The notes under the pieces were generated by a model. The model saw only the letters and a program-made list of their open reading frames with translations. It did not search any database and was not told where the DNA came from. From Pseudomonadota bacterium (GTDB lineage Bacteria; Pseudomonadota; Gammaproteobacteria; Burkholderiales; Methylophilaceae): a stretch of 64,000 bases of DNA. Shown here one piece after another: positions 28,346 to 39,139 of this stretch (position 1 is the first letter of the stretch; every line of letters starts with the position of its first letter). Location: assembly GCA_020053735.1 (NCBI GenBank), contig JAGVMP010000006.1, positions 32,021 to 96,020 of the forward strand, read 5' to 3'. Made by a program: the position numbers and the translations under genes.

Positions 28346-29247
28346 TGGCTTGGCTGTTACTTAAAATTGAAGCGACTGAGCAAACTGCCGATGCCATCAG
28401 CGATGCCCTGATGGATATTGGTGCGTTGTCAGCCAGCATCGAAGACGCCAATGCTGAAACGCCAGCCGAGCAAGCGATTTTTGGCGAGCCCAGCAGCCGC
28501 GACATTCATTACCCGCCACCCGGAATTTGGCAACACAATATTGTAACGGCCATGTTTGATGAAACTGCTGACGTAGAAGCCGTTATTAGTACTTTATGTC
28601 AAGCAACTGGTATTGCTAGCTTCAAACACAGCACTGAAACTATCGCCGAGCAAGATTGGGTGCGTGCCACACAAGCGCAATTCGACCCAATTAAAATTAA
28701 CGATAAATTATGGATTGTGCCCAGCTGGCATGACGCCCCAAGCCCAGATGCAATTAACATTGTGCTAGACCCTGGCTTGGCGTTTGGCACGGGCAGCCAC
28801 CCAACGACTGGCCTGTGTTTAGAATGGCTTACTAAGCAAAAGTTAGCCAATCAATCCATGTTAGATTACGGTTGTGGATCTGGCATTTTAGCCATTGCCG
28901 CAAAAAAATTAGGTGCGATGCGTGTAGTAGGCGTAGATATTGACACGCAGGCTATTATTGCCAGCAATTATAATGCGCAGCAAAACCAGGTAAGTGTTGA
29001 TTTTTTTGATGCCGACAGTTTTAGTCATCAAATGTTTGACGTTGTAGTAGCGAATATTTTATCCAGCGCACTGATGGTACTGGCACCCGCACTGGCCAAG
29101 TATTGCAAAACAGGCGGTAAATTGGCATTATCGGGTATATTACAAGAACAACATGAATTGTTGATTGCACGCTATAGCGAATGGTTTAATATGGATGTAC
29201 CCATACAAAAAGACGCTTGGATATTGCTAACAGGCACCAAACGATGA
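28345..29247 (+). CDS. prmA: ribosomal protein L11 methyltransferase
   Basis: Trimethylates ribosomal protein L11 with SAM. 300 aa; the SAM motif LDYGCGSGILAIAAKKLGA and the PrmA-typical DPGLAFGTGSHPTT and VVANIL are present. accC-prmA linkage is common in Proteobacteria. The stop overlaps the next start (ATGA). Confidence 0.96.
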   Translation: MAWLLLKIEATEQTADAISDALMDIGALSASIEDANAETPAEQAIFGEPSSRDIHYPPPGIWQHNIVTAMFDETADVEAVISTLCQATGIASFKHSTETIAEQDWVRATQAQFDPIKINDKLWIVPSWHDAPSPDAINIVLDPGLAFGTGSHPTTGLCLEWLTKQKLANQSMLDYGCGSGILAIAAKKLGAMRVVGVDIDTQAIIASNYNAQQNQVSVDFFDADSFSHQMFDVVVANILSSALMVLAPALAKYCKTGGKLALSGILQEQHELLIARYSEWFNMDVPIQKDAWILLTGTKR

Positions 29248-30173
29248 ATTACATCACCGCCTGCCCCGCTTGCGAAACCCAGTTTTTGCTCACCAAAGAA
29301 CACTTAAAGGCACACCGCGGCAAGGTGCAGTGTGGTAATTGTGAGCATATTTTTAACGCAAAAAATAGACTTACTGAAGTTTCTGATGATATTCAAAGTA
29401 CGGCTGAATATAATGCCAGCCTGAGTATCGATACGCAGCAGCTTGATGAAAAACCTATTGATGCTGTATTAAGCAATGTGCTGGAAAACGTACCTAGCTT
29501 ACAGGATTTGACCTCATCGCCAACTGAAGCCAGCGAAATGGATGCAAGTCAGCAACAAGCCATTCAAAATGCCTATTTTGATGAATCAACTATCCATCCA
29601 AACCCCGATATAGTTGAAGCTTATGATGCAGAGCCTTTCCATACGCCAATCACGATTGAAGATTTAAACCCCGATGTAAGATTTGGCAAGCCCAAACTAA
29701 AAACCAATTATTGGCTGATATTTTTTTGCTTGTTGTTAGCATTGTTGGCAGGCTTACAAAGCCTTTATGCCATGCGCACACAAATCACTGCAGAATACCC
29801 ACAATTTAAACCGCTGCTCATGCAAGCTTGTGCAGCGCTAAAATGCGAAATACCTCTGCCAAAAAATCTTGATTTACTCTCCATTGATGATTCAGACATG
29901 CAAGAGGACGAAGATCATGAACACGTGATTAAATTTACGAGTTTACTCATTAATAATGCAAACTATGTGCAAGCCTACCCCAACATTGAGCTGACACTAA
30001 CAACTACCGATGACCAACCTGTATTAAGAAGACTTATTCAGCCTAGAGAGTACCTAAAAGCCAATACCAATGCGGCACTTGGCATAGGTGCTCGTGAAGA
30101 AGTACGAGTCAATCTAGCCATTAATGTAAAAGATTTAGCAGTGGCTGGTTACCGCGTTTTAGTAGTGTACTAA
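29244..30173 (+). CDS. zinc-ribbon, single-pass membrane protein (DUF3426-type)
   Basis: From ATG 29244, which overlaps the prmA stop by ATGA; the track's upstream start is unlikely. The N-terminal MJ0042-type zinc ribbon is CPACETQFLL...VQCGNCEHIF, followed by a long acidic linker, one membrane helix (LIFFCLLLALLAGLQSLYAM) and a C-terminal periplasmic domain typical of DUF3426. Function unknown; it conservatively follows prmA in Betaproteobacteria. Confidence 0.87.
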   Translation: MNYITACPACETQFLLTKEHLKAHRGKVQCGNCEHIFNAKNRLTEVSDDIQSTAEYNASLSIDTQQLDEKPIDAVLSNVLENVPSLQDLTSSPTEASEMDASQQQAIQNAYFDESTIHPNPDIVEAYDAEPFHTPITIEDLNPDVRFGKPKLKTNYWLIFFCLLLALLAGLQSLYAMRTQITAEYPQFKPLLMQACAALKCEIPLPKNLDLLSIDDSDMQEDEDHEHVIKFTSLLINNANYVQAYPNIELTLTTTDDQPVLRRLIQPREYLKANTNAALGIGAREEVRVNLAINVKDLAVAGYRVLVVY

Positions 30174-30295
30174 GCTTATCTCATGATTTTCATTAGTCAT
30201 TATTCATAACAACACATAGGCTTTACTTTCAACGAATCTGTACTATGTGAGTCATAAATTGCGTAGTACCTATTAATTTACTCAGGAGAATTATT

Positions 30296-30367
30296 ATGTG
30301 GACAACACCAGCTGCTACTGAAATGCGTTTCGGTTTCGAAGTAACAATGTATGTTATGAATAAATAA
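30296..30367 (+). CDS. pqqA: PQQ precursor peptide PqqA (orphan copy)
   Basis: 23-aa peptide, below the ORF-track threshold: MWTTPAATEMRFGFEVTMYVMNK. Glu15 and Tyr19, which PqqE/PqqD/PqqF-type enzymes cross-link and excise to make pyrroloquinoline quinone, are in the EVTMY core. CAGGAGA lies at the correct distance upstream, and a strong terminator follows at 30393. No other pqq genes are in the window, so this is a free-standing copy. PQQ is the cofactor of methanol dehydrogenases in methylotrophs. Confidence 0.95.
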   Translation: MWTTPAATEMRFGFEVTMYVMNK

Positions 30368-30392
30368 GTTGAACAATTACTTGTTCTAAGTT

Positions 30393-30417
30393 AAAAAGGC
30401 GCCTTGTGCGCCTTTTT
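30393..30417. terminator. rho-independent terminator between pqqA and oxyR
   Basis: AAAAAGGCGC, loop CTTGT, GCGCCTTTTT. A perfect 10-bp stem with flanking A and T tracts, usable by both the rightward pqqA and the leftward oxyR transcript. Confidence 0.92.
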
Positions 30418-30467
30418 AATTTGGCGCGCCAAGTGTAGGCTACGCCTTTTATTTTTCTAGAGTTTAT

Positions 30468-31373
30468 TTAATGACTCACCACTTTCATATAATCTGAATT
30501 AATTGCTTTAATTGCTTCGGCAATTTTATCTACCGCCTCTAGCCTAACAAAGCTTTTACGCCAGGCAATAGCAATACGCCTAGTTGGCGCGGGGCTAACG
30601 AATGGAATCACTTTGATGAGCGGGTTATTGTAGCGCGCTGCGGTGGCCGAGCACGGCAACACAGTGATGCCTAAATTAGATGCCACCATGTTGCGTATGG
30701 TCTCTAGTGAGTTACCCTGCAAAATCTCGCCCTTACGCGATAATTCTGGGCACGCTTGTGTGACTTGGTTACTAAAGCAGTGGCCACTATTTAGCAGCAG
30801 CACTTTTTCGTCAGATAACTCTTCAGGTTTAATATGTTTACGTGCCGCCCAATGGTGGTTGCTAGGGACCACCACGTCAAACTCTTCGTCATACATCGCG
30901 CGATATTGCAAGCCAGCCACATCGAACGGCAATGCGACAATGGCGACATCTAACACGCCGTTTTTAAGCTGACTCTCTAAATTGGCGGTCAAGTTTTCTT
31001 CAACCTCTAGCGGCATATCGGGTGCGGTTTTACGTAGTATTGGGATAATTTCTGGCAACAAGTAAGGTCCGATTGAATGGATCAAACCTAACTTTAATGG
31101 GCCTTTTAATTGATTTTTGCCCAACTCTGCTAATTGTTTGATGCGGGCGGTTTCTTCTAAAACGCGTGATGCTTGCTCTACAATTTGCGCACCGATTTCT
31201 GTCATGGAGACATCAGTCCTACTACGTTCAAAGATGATGACTTTTAACTCTTCTTCTAACTTTTTAATGGCTAAACTCAAGGCTGGCTGAGTCACAAAGC
31301 ACTTTTCAGCTGCCCGCCTAAAGTTGCGTTCTTGCGCCACTGCTACGATAAATTTTAATTCGGTTAGGCTCAT
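30468..31373 (-). CDS. oxyR: OxyR hydrogen-peroxide sensor (LysR family)
   Basis: ATG 31373 gives 301 aa; the track's first residue is a TTG. The N-terminal helix-turn-helix is typical (RNFRRAAEKCFVTQPALSLAIKKLEEEL). The redox cysteines fall at 199 and 208 (SGHCFSNQVTQAC), the same positions as in E. coli OxyR, so peroxide sensing by disulfide formation is expected. It is divergent from katA, across an intergenic region with two perfect palindromes. Confidence 0.95.
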   Translation of the reverse strand: MSLTELKFIVAVAQERNFRRAAEKCFVTQPALSLAIKKLEEELKVIIFERSRTDVSMTEIGAQIVEQASRVLEETARIKQLAELGKNQLKGPLKLGLIHSIGPYLLPEIIPILRKTAPDMPLEVEENLTANLESQLKNGVLDVAIVALPFDVAGLQYRAMYDEEFDVVVPSNHHWAARKHIKPEELSDEKVLLLNSGHCFSNQVTQACPELSRKGEILQGNSLETIRNMVASNLGITVLPCSATAARYNNPLIKVIPFVSPAPTRRIAIAWRKSFVRLEAVDKIAEAIKAINSDYMKVVSH

Positions 31374-31408
31374 CAATTACTCTAATTCATCATTATTTTT
31401 TATCATAC

Positions 31409-31431
31409 TTTGATTAATAAAATTAATCAAA
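31409..31431. promoter_or_regulatory. perfect palindrome, likely OxyR/LysR-type operator
   Basis: TTTGATTAAT AAA ATTAATCAAA: 10-bp arms around a 3-base centre, containing the T-N11-A LysR box. It lies 36 bases upstream of the oxyR start codon, a typical autoregulation position. Confidence 0.6.
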
Positions 31432-31467
31432 TATATCAAAACATACAATTATGCAAATCGAAGGTGT

Positions 31468-31491
31468 ATGCATAAAATAGCCTTTATGCAT
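31468..31491. promoter_or_regulatory. second perfect palindrome in the oxyR-katA gap
   Basis: ATGCATAAA, spacer ATAGCC, TTTATGCAT: 9-bp perfect arms. It lies between the first palindrome and the leader ORF of katA and may be an operator for katA. It does not match the LysR T-N11-A centre as well as the first. Confidence 0.45.
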
Positions 31492-31535
31492 CGCAAAAAA
31501 TTACTTTTTGAGTGATGCCTGATTAGGAGAGTGGC

Positions 31536-31610
31536 ATGACAAAAACCATACTAGGTAAAACGAACCAAATACTGATTGAACTGCTAGCAGATTTCGCTGC
31601 TAGTAATTAG
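31536..31610 (+). CDS. possible 24-aa leader peptide upstream of katA
   Basis: MTKTILGKTNQILIELLADFAASN, with a good ribosome-binding site (TTAGGAGAG) 5 bases before ATG 31536. The final codons overlap a hairpin (CTAGCAG ATTTCG CTGCTAG, 31584-31603), and katA starts 27 bases after its stop. The arrangement resembles an attenuation or coupling leader, but conservation is untested and no similarity is recognised. Confidence 0.4.
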   Translation: MTKTILGKTNQILIELLADFAASN

Positions 31611-31637
31611 GCACTAAATTTTGAGGAGAAGCTTACG

Positions 31638-33074
31638 ATGAAAAAAAGATTAACTACCGCCGCTGGTGCACCAGTGCCCGACAACCAAAACACCATGACC
31701 GCTGGCCCACGTGGGCCAGTATTGTTGCAGGACATTTGGCATCTTGAAAAACTTGCACATTTCGATCGTGAAGTCATACCAGAACGCCGCATGCACGCTA
31801 AAGGTTCAGCTGCATATGGCACATTTACTGTGACACACGATATTACAAAATATACACGCGCTAAAATATTCTCAGCGATTGGTAAAAAAACTGAGCTAAT
31901 AACACGGTTTTCTACAGTTGCTGGCGAACGTGGTGCAGCAGATGCCGAGCGAGATATTCGTGGTTTTGCCATGAAGTTTTACACTGAAGAAGGCAACTGG
32001 GATTTGGTTGGCAATAACACTCCGGTATTCTTTTTGCGCGATCCGCTTAAATTTCCCGATTTAAATCATGCCGTGAAACGCGACCCAAAAACCAATATGC
32101 GCAGTGCTGAAAACAATTGGGATTTTTGGACATTATTGCCTGAAGCATTGCATCAAGTGACGATTGTAATGAGCGATCGCGGTTTACCTAAATCGTATCG
32201 GCATATGCACGGTTTTGGTAGCCACACCTTTAGCTTTATTAGCGCTGATAATAAACGTTCTTGGGTTAAATTCCACTTTCGTACTCAGCAAGGCATTCAG
32301 AACCTGACTGATGCTGAAGCGACTGAATTGGTAGGTAGTGACCGTGAAAGTGCGCAACGTGATTTGTTTGAGAGTATTGAGAATAAAGACTTTCCTCGTT
32401 GGAAAATGTTTATTCAGGTAATGCCAGAGAATGAAGCGGGTACTTATCACCTCAACCCGTTTGACTTAACCAAAGTATGGCCCCATGGCGATTATCCTTT
32501 AATCGAAGTTGGCGTATTAGAGCTTAACCGAAATCCTGAAAACTACTTTGCAGAGGTTGAGCAGCTTGCGTTTAACCCAGCCAATGTGGTGCCTGGCATC
32601 AGCTTTTCGCCAGATAAAATGTTGCAATCACGCTTATTTTCATATGGTGATGCACAGCGTTACAGATTGGGCGTGAATCATCACCAAATCCCTGTCAACG
32701 CGCCTAAGTGCCCATTTCACAGCTATCACCGTGACGGAGCCATGCGGGTAGATGGCAACCAAGGGGCAACCATTGGATACGAACCTAATAGTAAAGGTGA
32801 ATGGCAAGAACAGCCAGATTTTAGCGAACCGCCATTGGCTATTGAAGGCATGGCAAACCATTGGAATCACCGCGTGGATGAAGATTACTACTCTCAACCA
32901 GGCAACTTGTTCCGCTTGATGACGCCAGCACAGCAACAAGTGTTGTTTGATAACACCGCACGTTCAGTGGGTAGTGCCTCGCTTGAGGTTCAAAAACGCC
33001 ATATTAGTAACTGCACCAAAGCCGACCCAGCTTATGGCGCTGGCGTTGCCAAAGCACTAGGCTTAAGTGTTTAA
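31638..33074 (+). CDS. katA: monofunctional haem catalase
   Basis: Breaks down hydrogen peroxide. 478 aa, small-subunit type. [25 protein letters not shown] (catalytic His), [20 protein letters not shown] and [14 protein letters not shown] (haem Tyr ligand) are all present. No signal peptide, so cytoplasmic. GAGGAGA precedes the ATG. Divergent from oxyR, its expected regulator. Confidence 0.97.
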   Translation: MKKRLTTAAGAPVPDNQNTMTAGPRGPVLLQDIWHLEKLAHFDREVIPERRMHAKGSAAYGTFTVTHDITKYTRAKIFSAIGKKTELITRFSTVAGERGAADAERDIRGFAMKFYTEEGNWDLVGNNTPVFFLRDPLKFPDLNHAVKRDPKTNMRSAENNWDFWTLLPEALHQVTIVMSDRGLPKSYRHMHGFGSHTFSFISADNKRSWVKFHFRTQQGIQNLTDAEATELVGSDRESAQRDLFESIENKDFPRWKMFIQVMPENEAGTYHLNPFDLTKVWPHGDYPLIEVGVLELNRNPENYFAEVEQLAFNPANVVPGISFSPDKMLQSRLFSYGDAQRYRLGVNHHQIPVNAPKCPFHSYHRDGAMRVDGNQGATIGYEPNSKGEWQEQPDFSEPPLAIEGMANHWNHRVDEDYYSQPGNLFRLMTPAQQQVLFDNTARSVGSASLEVQKRHISNCTKADPAYGAGVAKALGLSV

Positions 33075-33085
33075 GTTAGCTAAAT

Positions 33086-33126
33086 AAAAAGCCCGCCTCG
33101 ATTAAAGATTCGAGGTCGGGATTTTT
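33086..33126. terminator. katA terminator
   Basis: AAAAAGCCCGCCTCG pairs with CGAGGTCGGGATTTTT across a short AT loop, with one or two mismatches; a T-run follows. It begins 12 bases after the katA stop codon. Confidence 0.8.
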
Positions 33127-33197
33127 AATTTGTAAGCAACGCGCTATACGCGCGACAAACACATAACATAACTGATTAATTGTTGGCTGGTATAAAA

Positions 33198-33362
33198 ATG
33201 AAAACTTGGATGTGTATCGTGTGTGGCTTGATTTACGAAGAAGAAAAGGGCTGGCCAGAAGACGGCATTCCCGCTGGCACGGCGTGGGAAGATGTGCCAG
33301 CCGATTGGAAGTGCCCAGAGTGCGGCGCAAGTAAAGCAGAGTTTGAAATGGTGGAGTTTTAA
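33198..33362 (+). CDS. rubredoxin
   Basis: 54-aa iron-sulfur electron carrier from ATG 33198 (MKTWMCIVCGLIYEEEKGW); the track start adds an unlikely six residues. Both CxxC pairs are present (CIVCG and CPECG) and bind one iron. Close to oxyR/katA, so a role in oxidative-stress electron transfer is plausible but not shown. Confidence 0.96.
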   Translation: MKTWMCIVCGLIYEEEKGWPEDGIPAGTAWEDVPADWKCPECGASKAEFEMVEF

Positions 33363-33435
33363 TGGTGAGATAAGGTGTTGCTGTTTTTAAATTTGGCGTA
33401 CTATTAAGCTAATACTTTTATACATAATATACGCT

Positions 33436-34056
33436 ATGAAAAACATTCTAGTTGCCAATCCTAAAGGCGGCAGTGGCAAAACCACCATTGCCACCAACCT
33501 TGCTGGCTATTTTGCTGCGCAAAATCATCGAGTAATATTGTCAGACTTGGACCGTCAGCAATCTGCAACAGGTTGGCTAGAAAGGCGCCCAAAAGCTTTC
33601 CCCACGATTCTGGGGCTTCCTTCTAAAGCAAAATCTACCGCAAAAGCAGAATGGACAATTTTTGATTCGCCAGGTGGTTTTCGTGATGAAAAGCTATCTG
33701 ATGCAGTTAAACAAGCTGATTGTATTCTTGTGCCAGTGCAGCCCTCTGCATTTGATATTGGCGCCACGCAAGATTTTTTAGACTTACTCAATGAAGAAAA
33801 GGCTGTCCGCAAAAACAAAACTTTTGTCGCCTTGGTAGGAATGCGGGTAAATTACAGAACCAACGCAGCAGCAAAACTAGCTGAGTATATGGAGCAAACC
33901 AATTTGCCGGTGCTGACTTATTTGCGCAATGCGCAAGTTTACGTAACAGCTGCCGAACAAGGTTTAAGCATATTTGAGATGCGCCCATCGCTGGTTACGC
34001 AAGACGTCGAGCAGTGGGCACCGATGATAGATTGGATATTGGAAACCACCCAATAG
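33436..34056 (+). CDS. orphan ParA-family ATPase
   Basis: 206 aa, single-domain ParA/MinD-type ATPase with the deviant Walker A PKGGSGKTT (residues 9-17), a second motif SDLDRQQS and FDSPGG. No helix-turn-helix and no ParB follows; the chromosomal parAB pair is separate at 48.2 kb. Small orphan ParAs often position other cell structures (chemoreceptors, pili, carboxysomes). No obvious cargo gene is adjacent, so the function is open. Confidence 0.85.
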   Translation: MKNILVANPKGGSGKTTIATNLAGYFAAQNHRVILSDLDRQQSATGWLERRPKAFPTILGLPSKAKSTAKAEWTIFDSPGGFRDEKLSDAVKQADCILVPVQPSAFDIGATQDFLDLLNEEKAVRKNKTFVALVGMRVNYRTNAAAKLAEYMEQTNLPVLTYLRNAQVYVTAAEQGLSIFEMRPSLVTQDVEQWAPMIDWILETTQ

Positions 34057-34106
34057 TCCAACGCATATAAGTTGATTTTTAACTTAAAAACGACCACATT
34101 AAACAA

Positions 34107-34159
34107 AAAATAGATGCCCTGTAGGCCGTATGGATATTGGCTTACAGGGCATCTATTTT
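34107..34159. terminator. long hairpin terminator between parA-like and exoD genes (repeat copy A)
   Basis: AAAATAGATGCCCTGTA (34107-34123) is perfectly complementary to TACAGGGCATCTATTTT (34143-34159), and the stem extends inward with GGCC/GGCT pairing. It serves two convergent genes. A diverged copy of the same sequence lies at 34955-35008. Confidence 0.85.
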
Positions 34160-34173
34160 AAACTCTATTGCAT

Positions 34174-34800
34174 TTAAAATTGAAACATTGCCAACGCTTC
34201 TTTGCCAAAATACCACAGCATAAAAAAGAAGGCGCCAAAGTAAACGACCGTTACAATTAACCAAAAAAACGCGATGTAAAACATCAAGCCATCTTCTTCC
34301 AGCTCGCCGATACAATAAAACAATATGGCTAAACCTGGCAGCATATTGTTAAGGGGTAATACGCCAAATGGAATAGCCATTAAAGCTCCGCCCGCCATCA
34401 AGATAAAGCCACCAACTTTTTGTCCGCGCTTACCATTTACCAATGTCAAATGGCGCGGCTTGGTAAATTTTCTGCAAAAGCCAAGAATTTTAAGGCAAAC
34501 GTTCACCAACACTTGCCAAGTATTTTCAGAGAATTCCACCGCGCGTAATTTTTCTGGTAATACCGGTGACTCATGACCACGAAACAACTGCCAACCCAAA
34601 GTGGCAAAAGCCACACCGCCTAGCACCGTGATGGGCCCCAGCGGCAGAGGCTGCAAGAATGGCAACACCAAAATAATCGCAATAAATGCATAACCTGCCT
34701 CATCTAAAGTATCTAGCGCCTCGCCTAAAGTCAGTGGTTTATGTTTTGCTTGCTCAGCAAACTGCTGCAAAGTTTTTACTAGCGTTGCGTAATCACACAT
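34174..34800 (-). CDS. ExoD family membrane protein
   Basis: 208 aa; TLGEALDTLDEAGYAFIAIILVLPFLQPLPLGPITVLGG and GGALMAIPFGVLPLNNMLPGLAILFYCIGELEEDG are the ExoD signatures. About four membrane helices. ExoD was first linked to exopolysaccharide production in Rhizobium, but its biochemical role is unknown. Monocistronic, convergent with the parA-like gene. Confidence 0.92.
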   Translation of the reverse strand: MCDYATLVKTLQQFAEQAKHKPLTLGEALDTLDEAGYAFIAIILVLPFLQPLPLGPITVLGGVAFATLGWQLFRGHESPVLPEKLRAVEFSENTWQVLVNVCLKILGFCRKFTKPRHLTLVNGKRGQKVGGFILMAGGALMAIPFGVLPLNNMLPGLAILFYCIGELEEDGLMFYIAFFWLIVTVVYFGAFFFMLWYFGKEALAMFQF

Positions 34801-34954
34801 GAAATAGACTATCCTTAAAATTTTTAATGATTATCGCCTAAATGCTTTAACACATGACAACATTTTTGTAGAGATTGCACAAATGCAATGCAACCTTTGA
34901 TTTGGCATATGTTTTAAGGCTTATTTTTAACTTAAACCTGCTTAATTAAAACAT

Positions 34955-35008
34955 AAAAAAATGCCCTGTGAGGCAATATCCATGGGGGTTGTAGAGGCAT
35001 CATTTTTA
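34955..35008. repeat. diverged copy B of the 34.1-kb hairpin sequence
   Basis: AAAAAAATGCCCTGTGAGGCAATATCCAT... closely matches the reverse complement of the hairpin at 34107-34159 (ATGCCCTGTAAGCCAATATCCAT). It is in the gap between the exoD start and the end of the zinc-ribbon gene on the minus strand, near its end, and can form a shorter ATGCC/GGCAT stem with A and T flanks. Confidence 0.6.
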
Positions 35009-35026
35009 TAGTTGATGTATTACGTT

Positions 35027-35257
35027 TTAAGATGGCTTTTTAGTTACTGCTGCCAAAATAAACAGCAAGACTGCCAATATCCATAACGGCCAATAAAAAA
35101 CTCCAACTATAGCAAACAAAATACCAAGGGTTGAGGCACAACCAACGGGCTTTTTGTAAAAGGACTCGTTAATCTCGACTATGTCTTTACCACAGTGTTT
35201 GCACACTTTGGCTTCATCTTGTAGGTCAGGCTCTGCACAGAATGGGCAAGTTTTCAT
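35027..35257 (-). CDS. small zinc-ribbon membrane protein
   Basis: 76 aa: a zinc ribbon (CPFCAEPDLQDEAKVCKHCGKDI) followed by two closely spaced membrane helices (LGILFAIVGVFYW, LWILAVLLFILAAV) and a short basic tail. Unknown function; the layout recurs in many small bacterial proteins. Lies between exoD and a 57-aa gene on the same strand. Confidence 0.8.
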   Translation of the reverse strand: MKTCPFCAEPDLQDEAKVCKHCGKDIVEINESFYKKPVGCASTLGILFAIVGVFYWPLWILAVLLFILAAVTKKPS

Positions 35258-35323
35258 AAAAGCTAATGTTTGAAATAATTGGCTTGATTTTGAACATCTA
35301 ACTTAGTAGATTGAATAAGAATA

Positions 35324-35497
35324 TTATTTTTCATTAATTTCCTTTGATTTTAACAATAGGCTTTGTAATTGTTTTTCTAATGATTCAACCATAATGGATG
35401 CCATTTTGAAGTGTTCGGTTGGCTTATCTTTCCAAGCATCTCTCTCACTTTGTGCGTTAGCAATTTTTAATTGTAACTTTTGTATTTCTTCATCCAT
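35324..35497 (-). CDS. 57-aa hypothetical coiled-coil protein
   Basis: Too short for the ORF track. MDEEIQKLQLKIANAQSERDAWKDKPTEHFKMASIMVESLEKQLQ continues to LLLKSKEINEK. Nearly all helical with heptad-like leucines; AGGAG lies 6 bases before the ATG. Unknown function. The good ribosome-binding site and coiled-coil composition support it being a real gene. Confidence 0.65.
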   Translation of the reverse strand: MDEEIQKLQLKIANAQSERDAWKDKPTEHFKMASIMVESLEKQLQSLLLKSKEINEK

Positions 35498-35547
35498 GTT
35501 TAACTCCTAACAAAATAAGTAAACAAAAATTTAATTCTACAAAACAA

Positions 35548-37960
<2,413 letters not shown>

Positions 37961-38011
37961 AATCGTTTCTTTACTATTTATTTTAAGGTTTAATACTTTT
38001 TAGTTAATTTT

Positions 38012-38027
38012 CGTTTCACGTGAAACG
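38012..38027. promoter_or_regulatory. parS site (variant) between dnaN and gyrB
   Basis: CGTTTCACGTGAAACG matches the ParB-binding palindrome TGTTTCACGTGAAACA at all but the outermost base pair, which is still palindromic. Binding site of the ParB encoded at 49 kb. Confidence 0.85.
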
Positions 38028-38038
38028 AGATATTTAAT

Positions 38039-39139
38039 TTATATACGCATTGGCATCACAACGTATTTGTAGTTTTCATCGTTTGGCACCGTAATTAAGC
38101 AACTGCTATTGGCATCGGCAAACGAAAAATTGATTGTTTCATCGTTCACATTATTCAACACATCAATTAAATAAGTGACGTTAAAACCAATATCCAAGGC
38201 ATCTTTAGCATAAACGATTTCCAACTCTTCCTCGGCTTCTTCTTGCTCTGTATTGGTGCTAATCAGTTTTAAATTGTTGTTGCTGAGTACCATACGAATA
38301 CCACGATATTTTTCATTCGATAAAATAGAAGCGCGTTGCATCGCAGTAAGCACGGCCATGCGATTTACACTGAAGGTGTTTTGATGACCAACCGGGATTA
38401 CACGATGATAGTCTGGGAATTTACCATCTATCACTTTAGAGATTAGCCGAATCTCATTAAACGCAAAATTAACTTGACCTGCATTCAACTCAATATTAAC
38501 TTCATTTTCACTATCGTCCAGTAATTTAATTAATTCGACGACTGTTTTGCGCGGCAAAATGACTTCGGTTTTATCGTAATTTTTATTCAAGGTAGTTGAT
38601 GTAAAACTTAAACGATGGCCATCGGTGCCAACTATATTCAATTTATTTTCGTTTACTTCTAATAACAAGCCATTTAGATAATAGCGAATATCTTGTTGCG
38701 CCATAGCAAACTCAACTTGTTTAAGTAGTTTTTTTAGTGCAATTTGGCTAATTTGAATACTGGTATTGCTATCTGCCACTTTAGTCATCACTGGGTAATC
38801 GGCTGCAGGCAAAGTTTGTAAGTTAAAGCGACTTTTACCTGCTTTAACCGTGATGCGACTGTCGGTACTGGCCATGTCTATATCCACTGCCTCTGGCAAT
38901 GAGCGGCAAATATCGAGTAATTTTTTAGCAGAAATCGTCGTAGATAATTCACCACTAAACTTACTTTCAATATTTAAAGAAATTTGCATTTCTAAATCTG
39001 TCGCTGTAAGTTGGATATTACTATTTTTAGCTTCTAGCAATAAATTTGAAAGGATGGGTAATGTATGACGACGTTCAACAATACTACTCACATTAGTGAG
39101 AGGTTTTAATAACACTTCGCGGTTAATTTTAATTTGCAT
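38039..39139 (-). CDS. dnaN: DNA polymerase III sliding clamp (beta)
   Basis: Ring-shaped processivity clamp. ATG 39139 (MQIKINREVLLKPL) gives 366 aa, the usual length; the track start adds five residues. THTL-type RRHTLPILSNLLLEA, the central ATDLEM and the final YVVMPMRI are typical. Order dnaA-dnaN-(parS)-gyrB on the minus strand is the usual origin arrangement, with recF absent between dnaN and gyrB. Confidence 0.97.
   Translation of the reverse strand: MQIKINREVLLKPLTNVSSIVERRHTLPILSNLLLEAKNSNIQLTATDLEMQISLNIESKFSGELSTTISAKKLLDICRSLPEAVDIDMASTDSRITVKAGKSRFNLQTLPAADYPVMTKVADSNTSIQISQIALKKLLKQVEFAMAQQDIRYYLNGLLLEVNENKLNIVGTDGHRLSFTSTTLNKNYDKTEVILPRKTVVELIKLLDDSENEVNIELNAGQVNFAFNEIRLISKVIDGKFPDYHRVIPVGHQNTFSVNRMAVLTAMQRASILSNEKYRGIRMVLSNNNLKLISTNTEQEEAEEELEIVYAKDALDIGFNVTYLIDVLNNVNDETINFSFADANSSCLITVPNDENYKYVVMPMRI

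Noticed and set aside
31702-31719. 18-bp perfect palindrome CTGGCCCACGTGGGCCAG inside katA
   Set aside because: It encodes the highly conserved AGPRGP motif of catalases, so protein constraint explains most of it.
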